Positions 24,584 to 33,900 of a DNA stretch of 64,000 nucleotides are shown here, piece by piece (position 1 is the stretch's first letter; every line of letters starts with the position of its first letter). Source of the stretch: Epilithonimonas caeni DSM 17710 (lineage in GTDB: Bacteria > Bacteroidota > Bacteroidia > Flavobacteriales > Weeksellaceae). The stretch spans positions 310,001 to 374,000 of the forward strand of contig NZ_AUFK01000009.1 in the NCBI RefSeq assembly GCF_000426465.1, read 5' to 3'. The position numbers were made by a program, and so were the translations under genes. The notes beneath the pieces are model-generated. The model was not told the origin of the DNA, did not search any database, and saw only the letters and a list, made by a program, of their open reading frames with translations.

Positions 24584-25036
24584 ATGCCTCAGTCTTTAGT
24601 AAAAAATTATGTACATATTATTTTTAGCACTAAACATAGAAATGATTTTATAGACGAAAAAATTGAATCCGAATTGTTTTCATACATAGCAAAGATTTGC
24701 AAAGATTTTGAAAGTACTGCATTGCAAATAGGAGGAACTGATAATCACATTCATATCCTTTGTCTCCTATCCCGGAAAATTGCCTTAATGAAATTGGTTC
24801 AGGAAGTAAAAGCACATTCTTCGAAATGGATAAAAACAAAAGGCAAAAAATATGAAGACTTTTTCTGGCAAGATGGTTATGGAGCATTTTCAGTAAGTCC
24901 TAATAACATTTCTTTTGTGAAAAAGTATATTAAAAATCAAAGAGAACATCACAAGGAATTTGACTTTAAAACAGAAATCATTAATTATTACAAAAAATAC
25001 AATATGGAATACAATGAGAAATACCTTTGGGATTGA
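24584..25036 (+). CDS. REP-associated tyrosine transposase 2 (RAYT, Y1 family)
   Basis: This 150-residue Y1 transposase has HUH residues His55 and His57 in DNHIHIL and candidate nucleophile Tyr115 in FVKKYIKNQREHH, at the same positions as the copy at 2626. FFWQDGYGAFSVS corresponds to FSWQEGYGAFSYS there. It is bracketed by hairpin-linker-hairpin units (24521-24566, 25040-25084, inverted 25187-25233), a different family from the first module. It sits between trpF and trpB in operon orientation. Its stop codon lies inside a CCTTTGGGA/TCCCAAAGG inverted repeat (25024-25049). Confidence 0.9.
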   Translation: MPQSLVKNYVHIIFSTKHRNDFIDEKIESELFSYIAKICKDFESTALQIGGTDNHIHILCLLSRKIALMKLVQEVKAHSSKWIKTKGKKYEDFFWQDGYGAFSVSPNNISFVKKYIKNQREHHKEFDFKTEIINYYKKYNMEYNEKYLWD

Positions 25037-25039
25037 AAA

Positions 25040-25233
25040 GTCCCAAAGGGACGATTTAACAAAGGATAAGATACAATCCTATCAAAAAAAGTAATTAATA
25101 AAGGATAAAATGCAATCTCCTATCAAAATAAAATTTGATATTTTGTATTTGAATATTCCATATCGTATATTATATATGATATGTTTAATAGGACTAGCGT
25201 CCTACCCTTTATTAAATCGCCACTTTGTGGCTC
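25040..25233. repeat. Composite REP cluster right of transposase 2
   Basis: Unit 25040-25084 has stem GTCCC-AAA-GGGAC, linker GATTTAACAA and stem AGGAT/ATCCT. A partial unit at 25097-25127 repeats the second stem. 25187-25233 is an inverted complete unit: on the minus strand GCCAC-AAA-GTGGC, linker GATTTAATAA and stem AGGAC/GTCCT. Loop and linker are conserved while stems change on both sides. Between them, 25158-25182 is an A/T palindrome-like stretch (CATATC...GATATG). Confidence 0.8.
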
Positions 25234-25259
25234 ATCAGAACAATAAAAAATTAAAATAA

Positions 25260-26438
25260 ATGAACTTTCAAAACCCAGATAAAAATGGTTACTACGGCGA
25301 TTTCGGAGGTGCTTTCATTCCCGAAATGCTTTATCCGAACGTTGTCGAATTACAGGAAAAATATATCCAAATCATTGAGTCCGAAGAATTTCAAACAGAA
25401 TTTCAGGATTTGTTGAAGAACTATGTCGGGCGTGCTACTCCACTCTATTTCGCAAAAAACCTGAGCGAAAAATATCAGACTCAAATCTATCTAAAAAGAG
25501 AAGATTTGAATCACACTGGAGCTCACAAAATCAACAATGCTTTAGGACAAGCTTTATTAGCCAAAAAACTAGGAAAACGCAGAATCATTGCAGAAACCGG
25601 AGCCGGACAACACGGCGTTGCAACGGCAACAGCTTGTGCATTATTAGGTTTAGAATGCATTGTTTATATGGGCGAGATCGATATCCAAAGACAAGCGCCG
25701 AACGTTGCCCGAATGAAAATGCTTGGTGCAACAGTAATCCCTGCAACATCCGGTTCCAAAACCCTGAAGGATGCTGTGAATGAAGCTTTGCGAGACTGGA
25801 TCAACAATCCTTCAACAACACATTACATTATCGGAAGTGTGGTTGGGCCGCATCCTTTTCCTGATTTGGTAGCAAGATTTCAAAGTATTATCTCGAAAGA
25901 AATCAAAGAGCAATTGAACGAAAAAATCGGTAGAGAAAATCCGGATTATGTCATTGCCTGTGTTGGCGGCGGAAGCAATGCAGCCGGAACTTTTTATCAT
26001 TTTGTAAATGAGGAAAGTGTAAAAATCATTGCAGCGGAAGCAGGAGGCTTTGGTATCAATTCCGGTAAATCTGCAGCGACTACTTTTCTTGGAACTTTAG
26101 GAATTCTGCACGGAAGTCAAAGTTTGGTAATGCAGACTGAAGACGGACAAGTTATTGAGCCGCATTCTATTTCTGCAGGTTTGGATTATCCGGGAATCGG
26201 CCCTATGCACGCTAATCTTTTCAGGCAAAAACGAGCAGAATTTTTCAGTGTCAATGATGATGAAGCTTTGAAATCAGCTTTTGAAATGACAAAAATAGAA
26301 GGCATTATTCCGGCTTTGGAAAGTGCACACGCTTTGGCGGTTTTGGACAAGAAGAAATTTGAAAAAAATGATATTGTTGTGATTTGTCTTAGCGGCCGTG
26401 GCGACAAGGATATGGAAACGTATTTGAAGAATTTATAG
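25260..26438 (+). CDS. trpB: Tryptophan synthase beta chain
   Basis: This 392-residue PLP enzyme condenses indole with serine. The PLP lysine is Lys90 in [30 protein letters not shown] and the phosphate loop [10 protein letters not shown] are intact. Length is normal. The REP cluster occupies most of the 223 bases between the transposase and this start, so trpB expression must pass through several RNA hairpins. Confidence 0.96.
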   Translation: MNFQNPDKNGYYGDFGGAFIPEMLYPNVVELQEKYIQIIESEEFQTEFQDLLKNYVGRATPLYFAKNLSEKYQTQIYLKREDLNHTGAHKINNALGQALLAKKLGKRRIIAETGAGQHGVATATACALLGLECIVYMGEIDIQRQAPNVARMKMLGATVIPATSGSKTLKDAVNEALRDWINNPSTTHYIIGSVVGPHPFPDLVARFQSIISKEIKEQLNEKIGRENPDYVIACVGGGSNAAGTFYHFVNEESVKIIAAEAGGFGINSGKSAATTFLGTLGILHGSQSLVMQTEDGQVIEPHSISAGLDYPGIGPMHANLFRQKRAEFFSVNDDEALKSAFEMTKIEGIIPALESAHALAVLDKKKFEKNDIVVICLSGRGDKDMETYLKNL

Positions 26439-26449
26439 AATATTTTATT

Positions 26450-26722
26450 ATGATTAATAGAAATGATTTTCGTTTAAATGAATTGAATGAGCTTATTTAT
26501 TCAATGGTCTTAATTAAAAGTGCAGACAAACAATCATTCAATAATCTAACTGAAAAAATATTAAAGCACTTAGAAAAAGGAACTGACGAAAATATACTGA
26601 AAAGAGTCATTGAATCTGAACTTTGTACAACTTATGGATATTTTCATATGAATTTGATTCTGAGCAAATTTCAAAGGATATTTTTAAATGGTGGGAAAAT
26701 TCTAATTATTAAAAATTTGTAA
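26450..26722 (+). CDS. Small hypothetical protein between trpB and trpA
   Basis: The 90-residue, mostly helical and charged product starts MINRNDFRLNELNELIYSMVLIKS and has no signal peptide or known motif. It is 12 bases after trpB and 19 before trpA and in the same orientation, so it is co-transcribed. It is a plausible real gene by spacing and codon use. It does not resemble tryptophan enzymes and may be another passenger. Confidence 0.6.
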   Translation: MINRNDFRLNELNELIYSMVLIKSADKQSFNNLTEKILKHLEKGTDENILKRVIESELCTTYGYFHMNLILSKFQRIFLNGGKILIIKNL

Positions 26723-26741
26723 TAATAAATTTAAAAACAAA

Positions 26742-27476
26742 ATGAAAAAACTAAACATATATTTCACAGCCGGAATTCCGAAATTGGAAGACACCGGAAA
26801 AATTGCAAAGCTGATTCAGGAATCTGGAGCGGATATGATGGAAATAGGGATTCCTTATTCCGACCCGGTTGCGGATGGACCAGTGATTCAGGATGCACAT
26901 TCTCTGGCTTTGAAAAACGGAATGTCTATCAAAAAGTTATTCGAGCAATTGGCTGAAATCAAAGACTCTGTTACGATCCCGAAGATATTGATGGGTTATC
27001 TGAATCCGGTTCTTCAGTTCGGATTCGAGAACTTTTGTCAGAAATGTGCTGAAGTCGGTGTTGCCGGATTGATTATTCCGGATTTGCCACCCATTGAATT
27101 TGAAAATAAATATGGTGAAATTCTTAAAAAACACAATCTGAATTTCACTTTTCTAGTAACGCCGGAAACTTCGGAAGAACGCATCAAATATCTGGATTCT
27201 TTGAGTTCAGGGTTTTTATACGCCGTGAGTTCCTCTTCCACAACCGGAAACGACAATGCTCTTCTGAAGAATGAAAATTATCTGGACAGATTAGCTTCTT
27301 TAGATTTGAAAAATCCAGTTTTCATAGGATTCGGAATCAAAAATCAATCTGATTTTGAAAACGTAACCGAAAAAGCCCAAGGTGGAATTATCGGAACTGC
27401 ATTTGTGAAAATTCTGCTGGAAAACCAAGATTGGCAATCAAAAGCAGAAAGCTTTATCAAAAGTGTTATAAATTAA
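26742..27476 (+). CDS. trpA: Tryptophan synthase alpha chain
   Basis: This 244-residue TIM barrel cleaves indole-3-glycerol phosphate and passes indole to TrpB. The catalytic pair is Glu34 (MMEIGIPYSDP) and Asp45 (PVADGPVIQ). GVAGLIIPDLPP and SSSSTTG (phosphate binding) are present. It is the last gene of the operon, followed by a terminator. Confidence 0.95.
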   Translation: MKKLNIYFTAGIPKLEDTGKIAKLIQESGADMMEIGIPYSDPVADGPVIQDAHSLALKNGMSIKKLFEQLAEIKDSVTIPKILMGYLNPVLQFGFENFCQKCAEVGVAGLIIPDLPPIEFENKYGEILKKHNLNFTFLVTPETSEERIKYLDSLSSGFLYAVSSSSTTGNDNALLKNENYLDRLASLDLKNPVFIGFGIKNQSDFENVTEKAQGGIIGTAFVKILLENQDWQSKAESFIKSVIN

Positions 27477-27480
27477 TAAA

Positions 27481-27518
27481 AAACAGTCTTACTTTCTCAA
27501 ATAAGACTGTTTTTATTT
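27481..27518 (+). terminator. trp operon terminator
   Basis: AAACAGTCTTA (27481-27491) and TAAGACTGTTT (27502-27512) pair perfectly and run into TTATTTTT. The stop of the minus-strand gene follows directly, so it may serve both. Confidence 0.9.
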
Positions 27519-28412
27519 TTAGAAAAAATATTGATTCAGTTCTTCAACAAAACTTTTCTCAGAAGGATTCCAACCTAATTTTTCCTGAGTCTTCAAACTT
27601 GTTGCGGGACAATCTGCTCCAACAAAAAACGTCATCCAGGTAAAATATTCCGGAGCTTCTTCTATAGACAAAGATTTTACAGGAATATTCAGTTTTTCAC
27701 CTATCAGTTCTGCAAATTCTTTCATTGACAACTGTTTATCATTATTTACAGCATTGTATCTCGCTCCTTTCTCACCTTTTTCAAGAGCTAAACGAAACAA
27801 CTTCGCCGCATCCAAACGATGAACCGCTGGCCAGACATTATTGCCCTTACCAATATAAGCCGCTGATCCTTTAGCCTTTGCTAGTTCAGCAAGCATTACT
27901 CCAAAACCTCCCTTGAAACCTAATTCAGAATTTCCATAAACACTTGGTGAAAGACGAACGATTGATGCGTTAACACCTGATTCTGATAAGTCAAGAAAAG
28001 CTTTTTCAGAAAACCTGATGGATTCTGCTGGTGCTTTGCTTTCTTCCGTTATTTTTCCTTCAATCAATGGTAATCCTAATGTTCCGCCTGTTACTACAAT
28101 GGGCTTATCAGTTCCTTTCAAAACTTCGCCCATGGCTTCGATTGCTTTCTGGTCTTTGATTGCATTGCTTTGATAATCCGAAAAATCGTGGATAAAGGCT
28201 GTATGAATAACGCCATCCGCCTCCCTTGCTCCTTTTTGCAAAATATCAAGACTGTCCAGATCGCCCATCAAAACTTCTGCTCCAGATTCTTTGATGGATT
28301 GTGCAGATTCTTCCGAACGTGCCAATCCAACGACTTGATGTCCGTTTGCTAATAATTCTTTTACAACTGCTGAGCCTACAAATCCTGAAGCTCCTGTTAC
28401 AAATACTTTCAT
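27519..28412 (-). CDS. Atypical/extended SDR NAD(P)-dependent oxidoreductase
   Basis: The 297-residue Rossmann protein begins MKVFVTGASGFVGSAVVKEL, with the glycine-rich motif TGASGFVGS and GDLDSLD as the second nucleotide-contact segment. SVYGNSELGFKGGFG occupies the active-site region (the usual YxxxK is not evident), which suggests a reductase or nucleotide-binding member of the atypical SDRs. It is divergent from the Crp-like regulator at 28551. The substrate is unknown. Confidence 0.85.
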   Translation of the reverse strand: MKVFVTGASGFVGSAVVKELLANGHQVVGLARSEESAQSIKESGAEVLMGDLDSLDILQKGAREADGVIHTAFIHDFSDYQSNAIKDQKAIEAMGEVLKGTDKPIVVTGGTLGLPLIEGKITEESKAPAESIRFSEKAFLDLSESGVNASIVRLSPSVYGNSELGFKGGFGVMLAELAKAKGSAAYIGKGNNVWPAVHRLDAAKLFRLALEKGEKGARYNAVNNDKQLSMKEFAELIGEKLNIPVKSLSIEEAPEYFTWMTFFVGADCPATSLKTQEKLGWNPSEKSFVEELNQYFF

Positions 28413-28550
28413 ATTCTTAAATTTTGTTCTTATTAAAATTACTGATACAAATTTAGTAGTGACCGAATCTCAAAACCGAGGTCATTTGACACAATTTTTA
28501 AATTAATCCAATAAAAAGAATTAATTTTAAATATAATTTCAGTTTTGAAA

Positions 28551-29138
28551 ATGTCAGAGATTCTTAAAAATTATTTTCAGAAAGTGCTTCCCGATTTCAC
28601 GGATGAAAAGTTCAATTTCATTTTATATAAAAGTAAATTGATAAAACTTCAACGAAAAGAGACCATATGTAAACAAGGGGATATTTGCAATTTGAAAATC
28701 TTTGTGGCTAAAGGGCTTTTGCGAAATTATTCAATCTCCGAAGACGGAAACGAACATATTCTCCAGTTCGTAAATGAAATGTCCTGGACAACCGACCCCG
28801 AAAGTTTTTACAACAATGCGCCTTCAAAACTCAATATCGAAGCGATGGAAGCCTCAGAGATCTTTGCTTTTAATCTTGAGGATTTTGCCGAACTGAGAGA
28901 ACAAATCCCTGAACTCAATATTTTTGTAGAAAATATCCTGACAAGAAAATCAATGGAAATCCACAGACGCCTCTTGATGAATATCAGCAGCAGCCCGGAA
29001 GAGAAATATCTGGATTTTATCAATACTTATCCTGACATCTTCAATAGAGTTCCTTTGCATATGGTCGCTTCTTATCTGGGACTTTCCAGAGAGACCTTGT
29101 CACGTGTGCGAAGGAATATCCTGAAAACTGTCCTGTAA
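28551..29138 (+). CDS. Crp/Fnr-family transcriptional regulator
   Basis: From the ATG at 28551 the product is 195 residues. A TTG at 28545 would add two residues and is less likely. A cyclic-nucleotide-binding beta-roll (KLIKLQRKETICKQGDICNLKIFVAKGLLRNY) is followed by a C-terminal HTH (VASYLGLSRETLSRVRRNIL). The cAMP-contact residues are not well kept, so another ligand or none may be bound. It is divergent from the SDR gene, which is a likely target by the usual neighbour rule. Confidence 0.85.
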   Translation: MSEILKNYFQKVLPDFTDEKFNFILYKSKLIKLQRKETICKQGDICNLKIFVAKGLLRNYSISEDGNEHILQFVNEMSWTTDPESFYNNAPSKLNIEAMEASEIFAFNLEDFAELREQIPELNIFVENILTRKSMEIHRRLLMNISSSPEEKYLDFINTYPDIFNRVPLHMVASYLGLSRETLSRVRRNILKTVL

Positions 29139-29152
29139 AAATATAACGACAT

Positions 29153-29297
29153 ACTGGAAAGCAATAGGGATAGTAGCGGTTACCCTGCAGGCCGACGACG
29201 AAGCGTAGCGGAGACGTTGGCCGAGGAGTATGAGCGGATAGCCCGACCCGAGGTTTGGACCTGGAGTTGGTAAGGGAATTGCCCAAATGAATATTAT
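29153..29297 (+). ncRNA. Structured intergenic element, copy I
   Basis: A GC-rich island of about 145 bases between a Crp-like gene and a terminator. GGCCGACG (29189-29196) pairs with CGTTGGCC (29214-29221) around a purine-rich loop. Further on, GGATAGCCCGACCCGAGG and the end GGGAATTGCCCAAAT match the ends of the copy at 36942-37042. It has no open reading frame. A transcribed structured RNA or RNA-derived repeat is plausible; no Rfam search could be run. Confidence 0.4.
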
Positions 29298-29301
29298 AAA
29301 A

Positions 29302-29336
29302 AAAGAGTTTCAATTTCTTGAAACTCTTTATGTTTT
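29302..29336. terminator. Bidirectional terminator
   Basis: AAAGAGTTTCA (29302-29312) and TGAAACTCTTT (29319-29329) are perfect arms flanked by A- and T-runs. It serves the transcript from the left and the minus-strand membrane gene on the right. Confidence 0.85.
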
Positions 29337-29681
29337 TTAATCGTTGCTCTCGAATATCGTAGAGAAAGCTGATGTTACCAGTGATAGCAAAATACTGAAG
29401 AGCAATGCCCAAAGGAAGCCATCAATCTGCATACTGTCCATAAAATAATCGGTCAGAAGAATCATCAATGCATTGATAACGAAGGAAAACAATCCTAATG
29501 TGATAATCGTAATTGGCAATGACAGGATCGAGAGAATCGGTTTTACGAATACGTTCAGGATTCCCAGAACGATAGCGAAAATAATAGTAGCACCAAAGCT
29601 TTCAAAATGTACGCCTGAAAGGATCTTGCTGAGTAAAAATGCTGAAATGGCAGTTATCAGCAAACGAATAATAAAGTTCAT
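29337..29681 (-). CDS. Small four-helix membrane protein ('phage holin family', YvlD-like)
   Basis: The 114-residue product has four hydrophobic helices (about 3-22, 28-48, 52-75, 88-108) and the motif VLGILNVFVKPILSILSLPITIITLGLFSFVINALM, diagnostic for the YvlD/DUF360 group that databases label 'phage holin family'. There is no phage gene around, so the holin name is only a family label. The role is unknown, possibly in envelope stress. Confidence 0.85.
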   Translation of the reverse strand: MNFIIRLLITAISAFLLSKILSGVHFESFGATIIFAIVLGILNVFVKPILSILSLPITIITLGLFSFVINALMILLTDYFMDSMQIDGFLWALLFSILLSLVTSAFSTIFESND

Positions 29682-29760
29682 AGTTTTAGGGTTTTATGAT
29701 TGGCTTTTCCTATTCAAAAACCAGACCTAACTGATTTTCGGCAATTGGCTTATGTCTTAC

Positions 29761-30381
29761 TTATTTAGATTTCTGGTAAACTTTTACTTCTTTGTACTGT
29801 GATCCTTTTTCTCTTTCCAGTTTATCAGGGATCAAGATCCCCGAAAGGTGGTCTATCTCGTGCTGGAAAATCACGGCCGTGAAACCTTCCACCATCTCGT
29901 CGTGCTTTTTATTCTCGAGGTCATAATATTCCAGACGGATACTGTAACTTCTGTAGAAAACATCACGGAAATTCTCGATGGAAAGGTCGCCTTCCGGCCC
30001 TTTGTTCAGCAGTTCGGACCACCACGTAATCTTCGGATTGATAAAATATTCCACTGGTGCATCCTTCTTATCAAAACGCTGAACCAAAATTATACGTCTG
30101 TTGATACCAACCTGCGGTCCGGCAATCCCAACACCTCCGCCTGTTCCTGCCAAAGCCAGTTTCATCCTTTCAATCAAAATCGGCAAGGTTTTATCCTTTG
30201 GCGATATTTCTTCCGACTGCGCCAGCAAAACCTTGTGCTGTTCCTCGTTATCGATTTGGTAAATCGGCAAAGCAGTTTTCACATCGCCCGCCAAGATGAG
30301 GACTTTTTCTTCTTTAGAAAATTTCTGAGAAAATCCGTGGAAGCCTATAACTAGTAATAATATCAAGATAAAATTCCGCAT
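29761..30381 (-). CDS. Secreted peptide deformylase-like protein with Cys-to-Asp change
   Basis: The 206-residue product has an N-terminal signal peptide (MRNFILILLLVIGFHGFSQ). The deformylase motifs follow: GGGVGIAGPQVG (motif 1), PEGDLSIENF (motif 2) and QHEIDHLSG (motif 3: His174, Glu175, His178). In peptide deformylases motif 2 is EGCLS and its Cys is a metal ligand; here position 132 is Asp, read directly from GAC. Asp could still bind a metal, perhaps zinc, but the site is altered, and the protein is predicted outside the cytoplasm where N-formyl-methionine chains are not made. It is probably not the housekeeping deformylase. Confidence 0.85.
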   Translation of the reverse strand: MRNFILILLLVIGFHGFSQKFSKEEKVLILAGDVKTALPIYQIDNEEQHKVLLAQSEEISPKDKTLPILIERMKLALAGTGGGVGIAGPQVGINRRIILVQRFDKKDAPVEYFINPKITWWSELLNKGPEGDLSIENFRDVFYRSYSIRLEYYDLENKKHDEMVEGFTAVIFQHEIDHLSGILIPDKLEREKGSQYKEVKVYQKSK

Positions 30382-30409
30382 AATTTAATTTTAAATCAAA
30401 GATAATAGT

Positions 30410-30515
30410 TTGGGTACCTAATCCGCCTTCCACTCCCAATCTTTTTTGCAGAAAGTTTTCACATCAATAGAATGTAGTACAAGCAAAAAAGGATTTTCGC
30501 TCAAGTCGGGGTGCG
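30410..30515 (-). ncRNA. Structured intergenic element, copy II
   Basis: On the minus strand it reads CCCCGACTTGAG near the 5' end, then CTTTTTTGC (30483-30491), a loop of about 35 bases, GCAAAAAAG (30441-30449), and finally GGAAGGCGGATTAGGTACCC. The copy at 36942-37042 has the same order of CCCGACTTGAG, CTTTTTTGC, GCAAAAAAAG and GGAAGGCGGA. There is no coding frame. The function is unknown. Confidence 0.45.
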
Positions 30516-30633
30516 CTTTGCCAAATAGAAATTGAAAAATTCCAACCAATATTTCAATAAAATCGAAGCTGTTTCAAAGCTAAAAAATGACCTTTGCAAA
30601 GTACTGTGAACAGAGCGTTTACACAAGGTATTA

Positions 30634-30673
30634 AAAACAACTTGATGTTTTCACAAAAAGGTCAAGTTGTTTT
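30634..30673. repeat. Perfect 12-base inverted repeat
   Basis: AAAACAACTTGA (30634-30645) and TCAAGTTGTTTT (30662-30673) enclose 16 bases. The related words CTTGATGTTTT at 30641 and TCTTGATGTTTTTA at 30684 suggest a decayed tandem arrangement. Confidence 0.6.
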
Positions 30674-30742
30674 AATGAAAAGGTCTTGATGTTTTTAATA
30701 AAAAATACGGACGTTTTTTGAATTTCTCAAAGACAAACAAAA

Positions 30743-30771
30743 CGTTCCTCTGGAAAAATCCTGGAGGAACG
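30743..30771 (-). terminator. Candidate terminator for the RND efflux operon
   Basis: CGTTCCTC and GAGGAACG enclose a 13-base loop. On the minus strand the stem is followed by TTTTGTTTG. It lies about 195 bases past the end of the pump gene. Confidence 0.55.
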
Positions 30772-30805
30772 CAAATAATAGAGAGAAAAATGTAACAACA
30801 TACAT

Positions 30806-30856
30806 CGGGTTTCACCCGACGCTACTAAACTTAAGCCACTTCGTGGCTATCCATAA
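30806..30856. repeat. REP unit (same family as 34083-34258)
   Basis: Stem GGGT-TTC-ACCC, linker GACGCTACTAAACTTA and stem AGCCAC-TTC-GTGGCT (30835-30849). TTC loops and hairpin-linker-hairpin order are shared with the three tandem units in the efflux operon. Confidence 0.65.
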
Positions 30857-30965
30857 ATATTATTTCTATCCTGTAAGAGCTTTGAGAGCCTCAACCCGAC
30901 ATTGTTACCAATTAACCAGTGATGCTAAGGCTGCCATCCAGAGGCTCTCGAAGTATCTCAATAAT

Positions 30966-33900
30966 TTAATCTATAACTTCATTTTTTCTTCTATTGAAAA
31001 TCCAGAAGATAATTGGGAAAATCAATAGCGTCAAAACAGTTGCGGTAATCAGCCCGCCAATAATTACAATCGCCAAAGGCTTCTGAGATTCAGAACCGAT
31101 TCCTGTAGAAAGTGCTGCAGGAAGCAAACCGATTGAAGCCATTAATGCGGTCATCACTACCGGTCTGGTTCTTACTTTTACACCTTCCATTATCGATGTA
31201 TCCAGAGACAAGCCGTTCTTGACATTCTGATGAAACTCGGAAATCAGAATCACACCATTCTGGATGCAGATTCCAATCAGAGCAATCATTCCGACTCCGG
31301 CAGAAATCCCGAAATTCATATGCGTCAGATGAAGCGCGATAATCGCACCAATCAAAGCAAAAGGAACGTTAGCCAAAACCAAAAGTGAATCCTTCATATT
31401 CCCAAACAAAATGAACAACAGGAAGAAAATCCCGAGAATACTGATCGGAACCACTTGCGCCAATCTCTTCGTAGCACGTTGCTGATTTTCAAATTGTCCT
31501 GTCCATCCGATCGAGTAACCATCCGGCAATTTAATTTTAGCCACTTTCTTCTGGGCATCGGCAATCGTTCCTCCCAAATCTCTGTCTCGTATAGAAAATT
31601 TGACACCGATGTAACGTTTGATATCATCTCGGTAAATAAACGCAGCTCCATTCTCTTTCTCAATCGTACTGATTTCCTTTAACGGAATCTTAGCGCCATC
31701 CTGCGTCGGAACCATCAGAGAAGCGATGTCTTCTTCATTCTTTCTGTAATCTTCAGCATAACGAAGTCTGATTGGGAATTTTCTTTCACCATCAAACATT
31801 TCAGACGCTGTTTTACCACCGAAAGCCATTTCCAGAACCGCTTGGGCATCGGCAGGCAAAACACCATATGCAGCCATTTTGTTTCTGTCAAGAACCACAC
31901 TTATTTCCGGCTGACCAATATTTTTAATGATTCCAGGTTCTTTTACGCCTTCCACATCTTTGATAGAAGCCAGAACTTCTTCTGCCAATCTATCTAATGT
32001 ATGAAGGTTATCACCGTAGATCTTGATTCCGTTTTCCGCTTTGAAACCTGCAACGGCTTCTGCCACGTTATCGGAAATCGGTTGAGAATAATTGAAGGTA
32101 ATTCCTTGATAGTTTTTCAGTTTTTTATCAATCTCTTCCACCAGTTCATCATAAGTGATTTTTCTTTTCCATTCTTCTCTTGGCTTCAGACTCACGGCAA
32201 ACTGTACGAAACCAAATCCGTTCGGGTCAGTTCCGTCATTACTTCTACCCGTCTGCGCCAAAACACCTGTCACTTCGGAGAAGCTCATAATATCTTTTTT
32301 GAGAACGTCAGCCGTTTTCAGAGATTCTTTAAGCGATGAACTCATCGGCATTTCTGCGGTAATCCAAAGCGAACCTTCATTTAACTGAGGTAAGAATTCA
32401 GTTCCCAGGAATTTGGCTGAGAATAAAGTAATAGCAAGAATTACAGTTGAAACTAGAAGACTAATCTTTTTATTTCTAAAAGTGAATTTGAAGCCTTTCA
32501 TCACACTTCTATCCCAAAAGTTCACGAATGGATTGTTCTTTTCTCTTACATTTTTCTTTAATAACAAATGAGACATTACGGGAACTAAAGTCAGAGTAAA
32601 TATCAATGCTCCTAATAACGCAAATCCTAGTGTAAATGCTAATGGAGAGAACATTTTACCTTCTACTTTCTGGAAAGAAAAGATTGGTAATAGTGACGTA
32701 ATAATAATCAGCTTTGAGAAGAAAATCGCTTTTCCCAATCCGGTTCCGGTTTGTTTTATCCAACCTGCTTTCGCCATTTTGTTGAAACGTTCCATTCCAT
32801 ATTTGTGAGCCTTGTGGTCGAGCATTACGAATAACCCTTCGACCATTACGACGGCGCCATCTATAATAATTCCAAAATCGACTGCTCCCAATGATAATAG
32901 GTTAGCGCTCATTCCTGCCATTCTGAGACAGAAAAATGCAAATAACAGCGATAATGGAATGATGATGGAAACAATCAAAGTGGTTCGCCAGTCTGCCATA
33001 AAAATCAAGACAATAACCGTTACCAGAATGATTCCTTCCAACAGGTTGTGCATTACTGTTTTGGTGGTAAAATCCATTAGGTTCTGACGGTCGTAGAAAG
33101 TTTTCATCTTCACATCTTTCGGAAGGATCTTGTTGTTCAATTCATCGATTTTGGCTTTTACCGCAAGCAGAACTTCCTGTGCATTCTCACCTTTTCGCAT
33201 TACCACGATTCCTTCAACCGTGTCTTTTTCATTATCCAATGAAGCCTGACCAACTCTTGGCAAAGAACCTTCGTGAACATCGGCTAGATTCTTAACCAGA
33301 ATCGGGTTTCCGCCATCACTGTGAACTGTAATATTCTCAATATCTGAAATCGATTTCACCAAACCTATTCCTCGGACTACATAAGCCTGGCCGCTTTTCT
33401 CGATAACATCTCCACCAACATTCAGATTACTGTTGGTTACAGCATCCAGAACTTCGGAAGGTGTAAGGTTATATTTGTCTAATTTTCTTGGGTCGATACT
33501 CAATTCAAATACTTTATCCTGACCTCCGAAAACGTTGATATCCGCAACACCTGGAACACTTCGTAATGCTCTGTCAACTACCCAAGTCTGTAATGTTAAA
33601 AGGTCTCGTGAATCTCTGCCTTTACTTTCGAGTGTGTATCGGAAAATCTCTCCGGTTGGTCCGTAAGGTGGCTGGACTTCGGGGTCAATGCCTTCCGGTA
33701 AGCTTACTGTTCTCAGCTGATTGTTAACCATATTTCGGGCGAAGATGTCATCCACACCGTCCTCGAATAAAATCTTGACAATGGAAAGTCCAAACATTGT
33801 GGTACTTCGTACGCTTGTCTTCTTCTGAACCGGACTCATTGCCAGTTCGATTGGTGTGGTAACGAAACGTTCTACTTCTTCTGCACTTCGTCCGTTCCAT

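Larger units (their letters stand above)
30382..30965. other. 584-base intergenic region rich in repeats
   Basis: No convincing gene lies here. It contains the deformylase-homologue promoter box (minus-strand TATCTTTG, 30397-30404), a copy of the structured repeat (30410-30515, minus), a 12-base inverted repeat (30634-30673), a minus-strand terminator (30743-30771), a REP unit (30806-30856) and a long-loop inverted repeat (30884-30949). A 61-codon frame at 30843-31028 runs through the repeats and into the RND gene antisense and is not believed. Confidence 0.6.

Noticed and set aside
29337-29681. Possible prophage because of the 'phage holin family' label
   Set aside because: The family is a general four-helix membrane protein group. 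There are no phage structural, integrase or lysis genes around it.
30843-31028. 61-codon plus-strand frame
   Set aside because: It lies in repeats and then antisense to the end of the RND pump gene.
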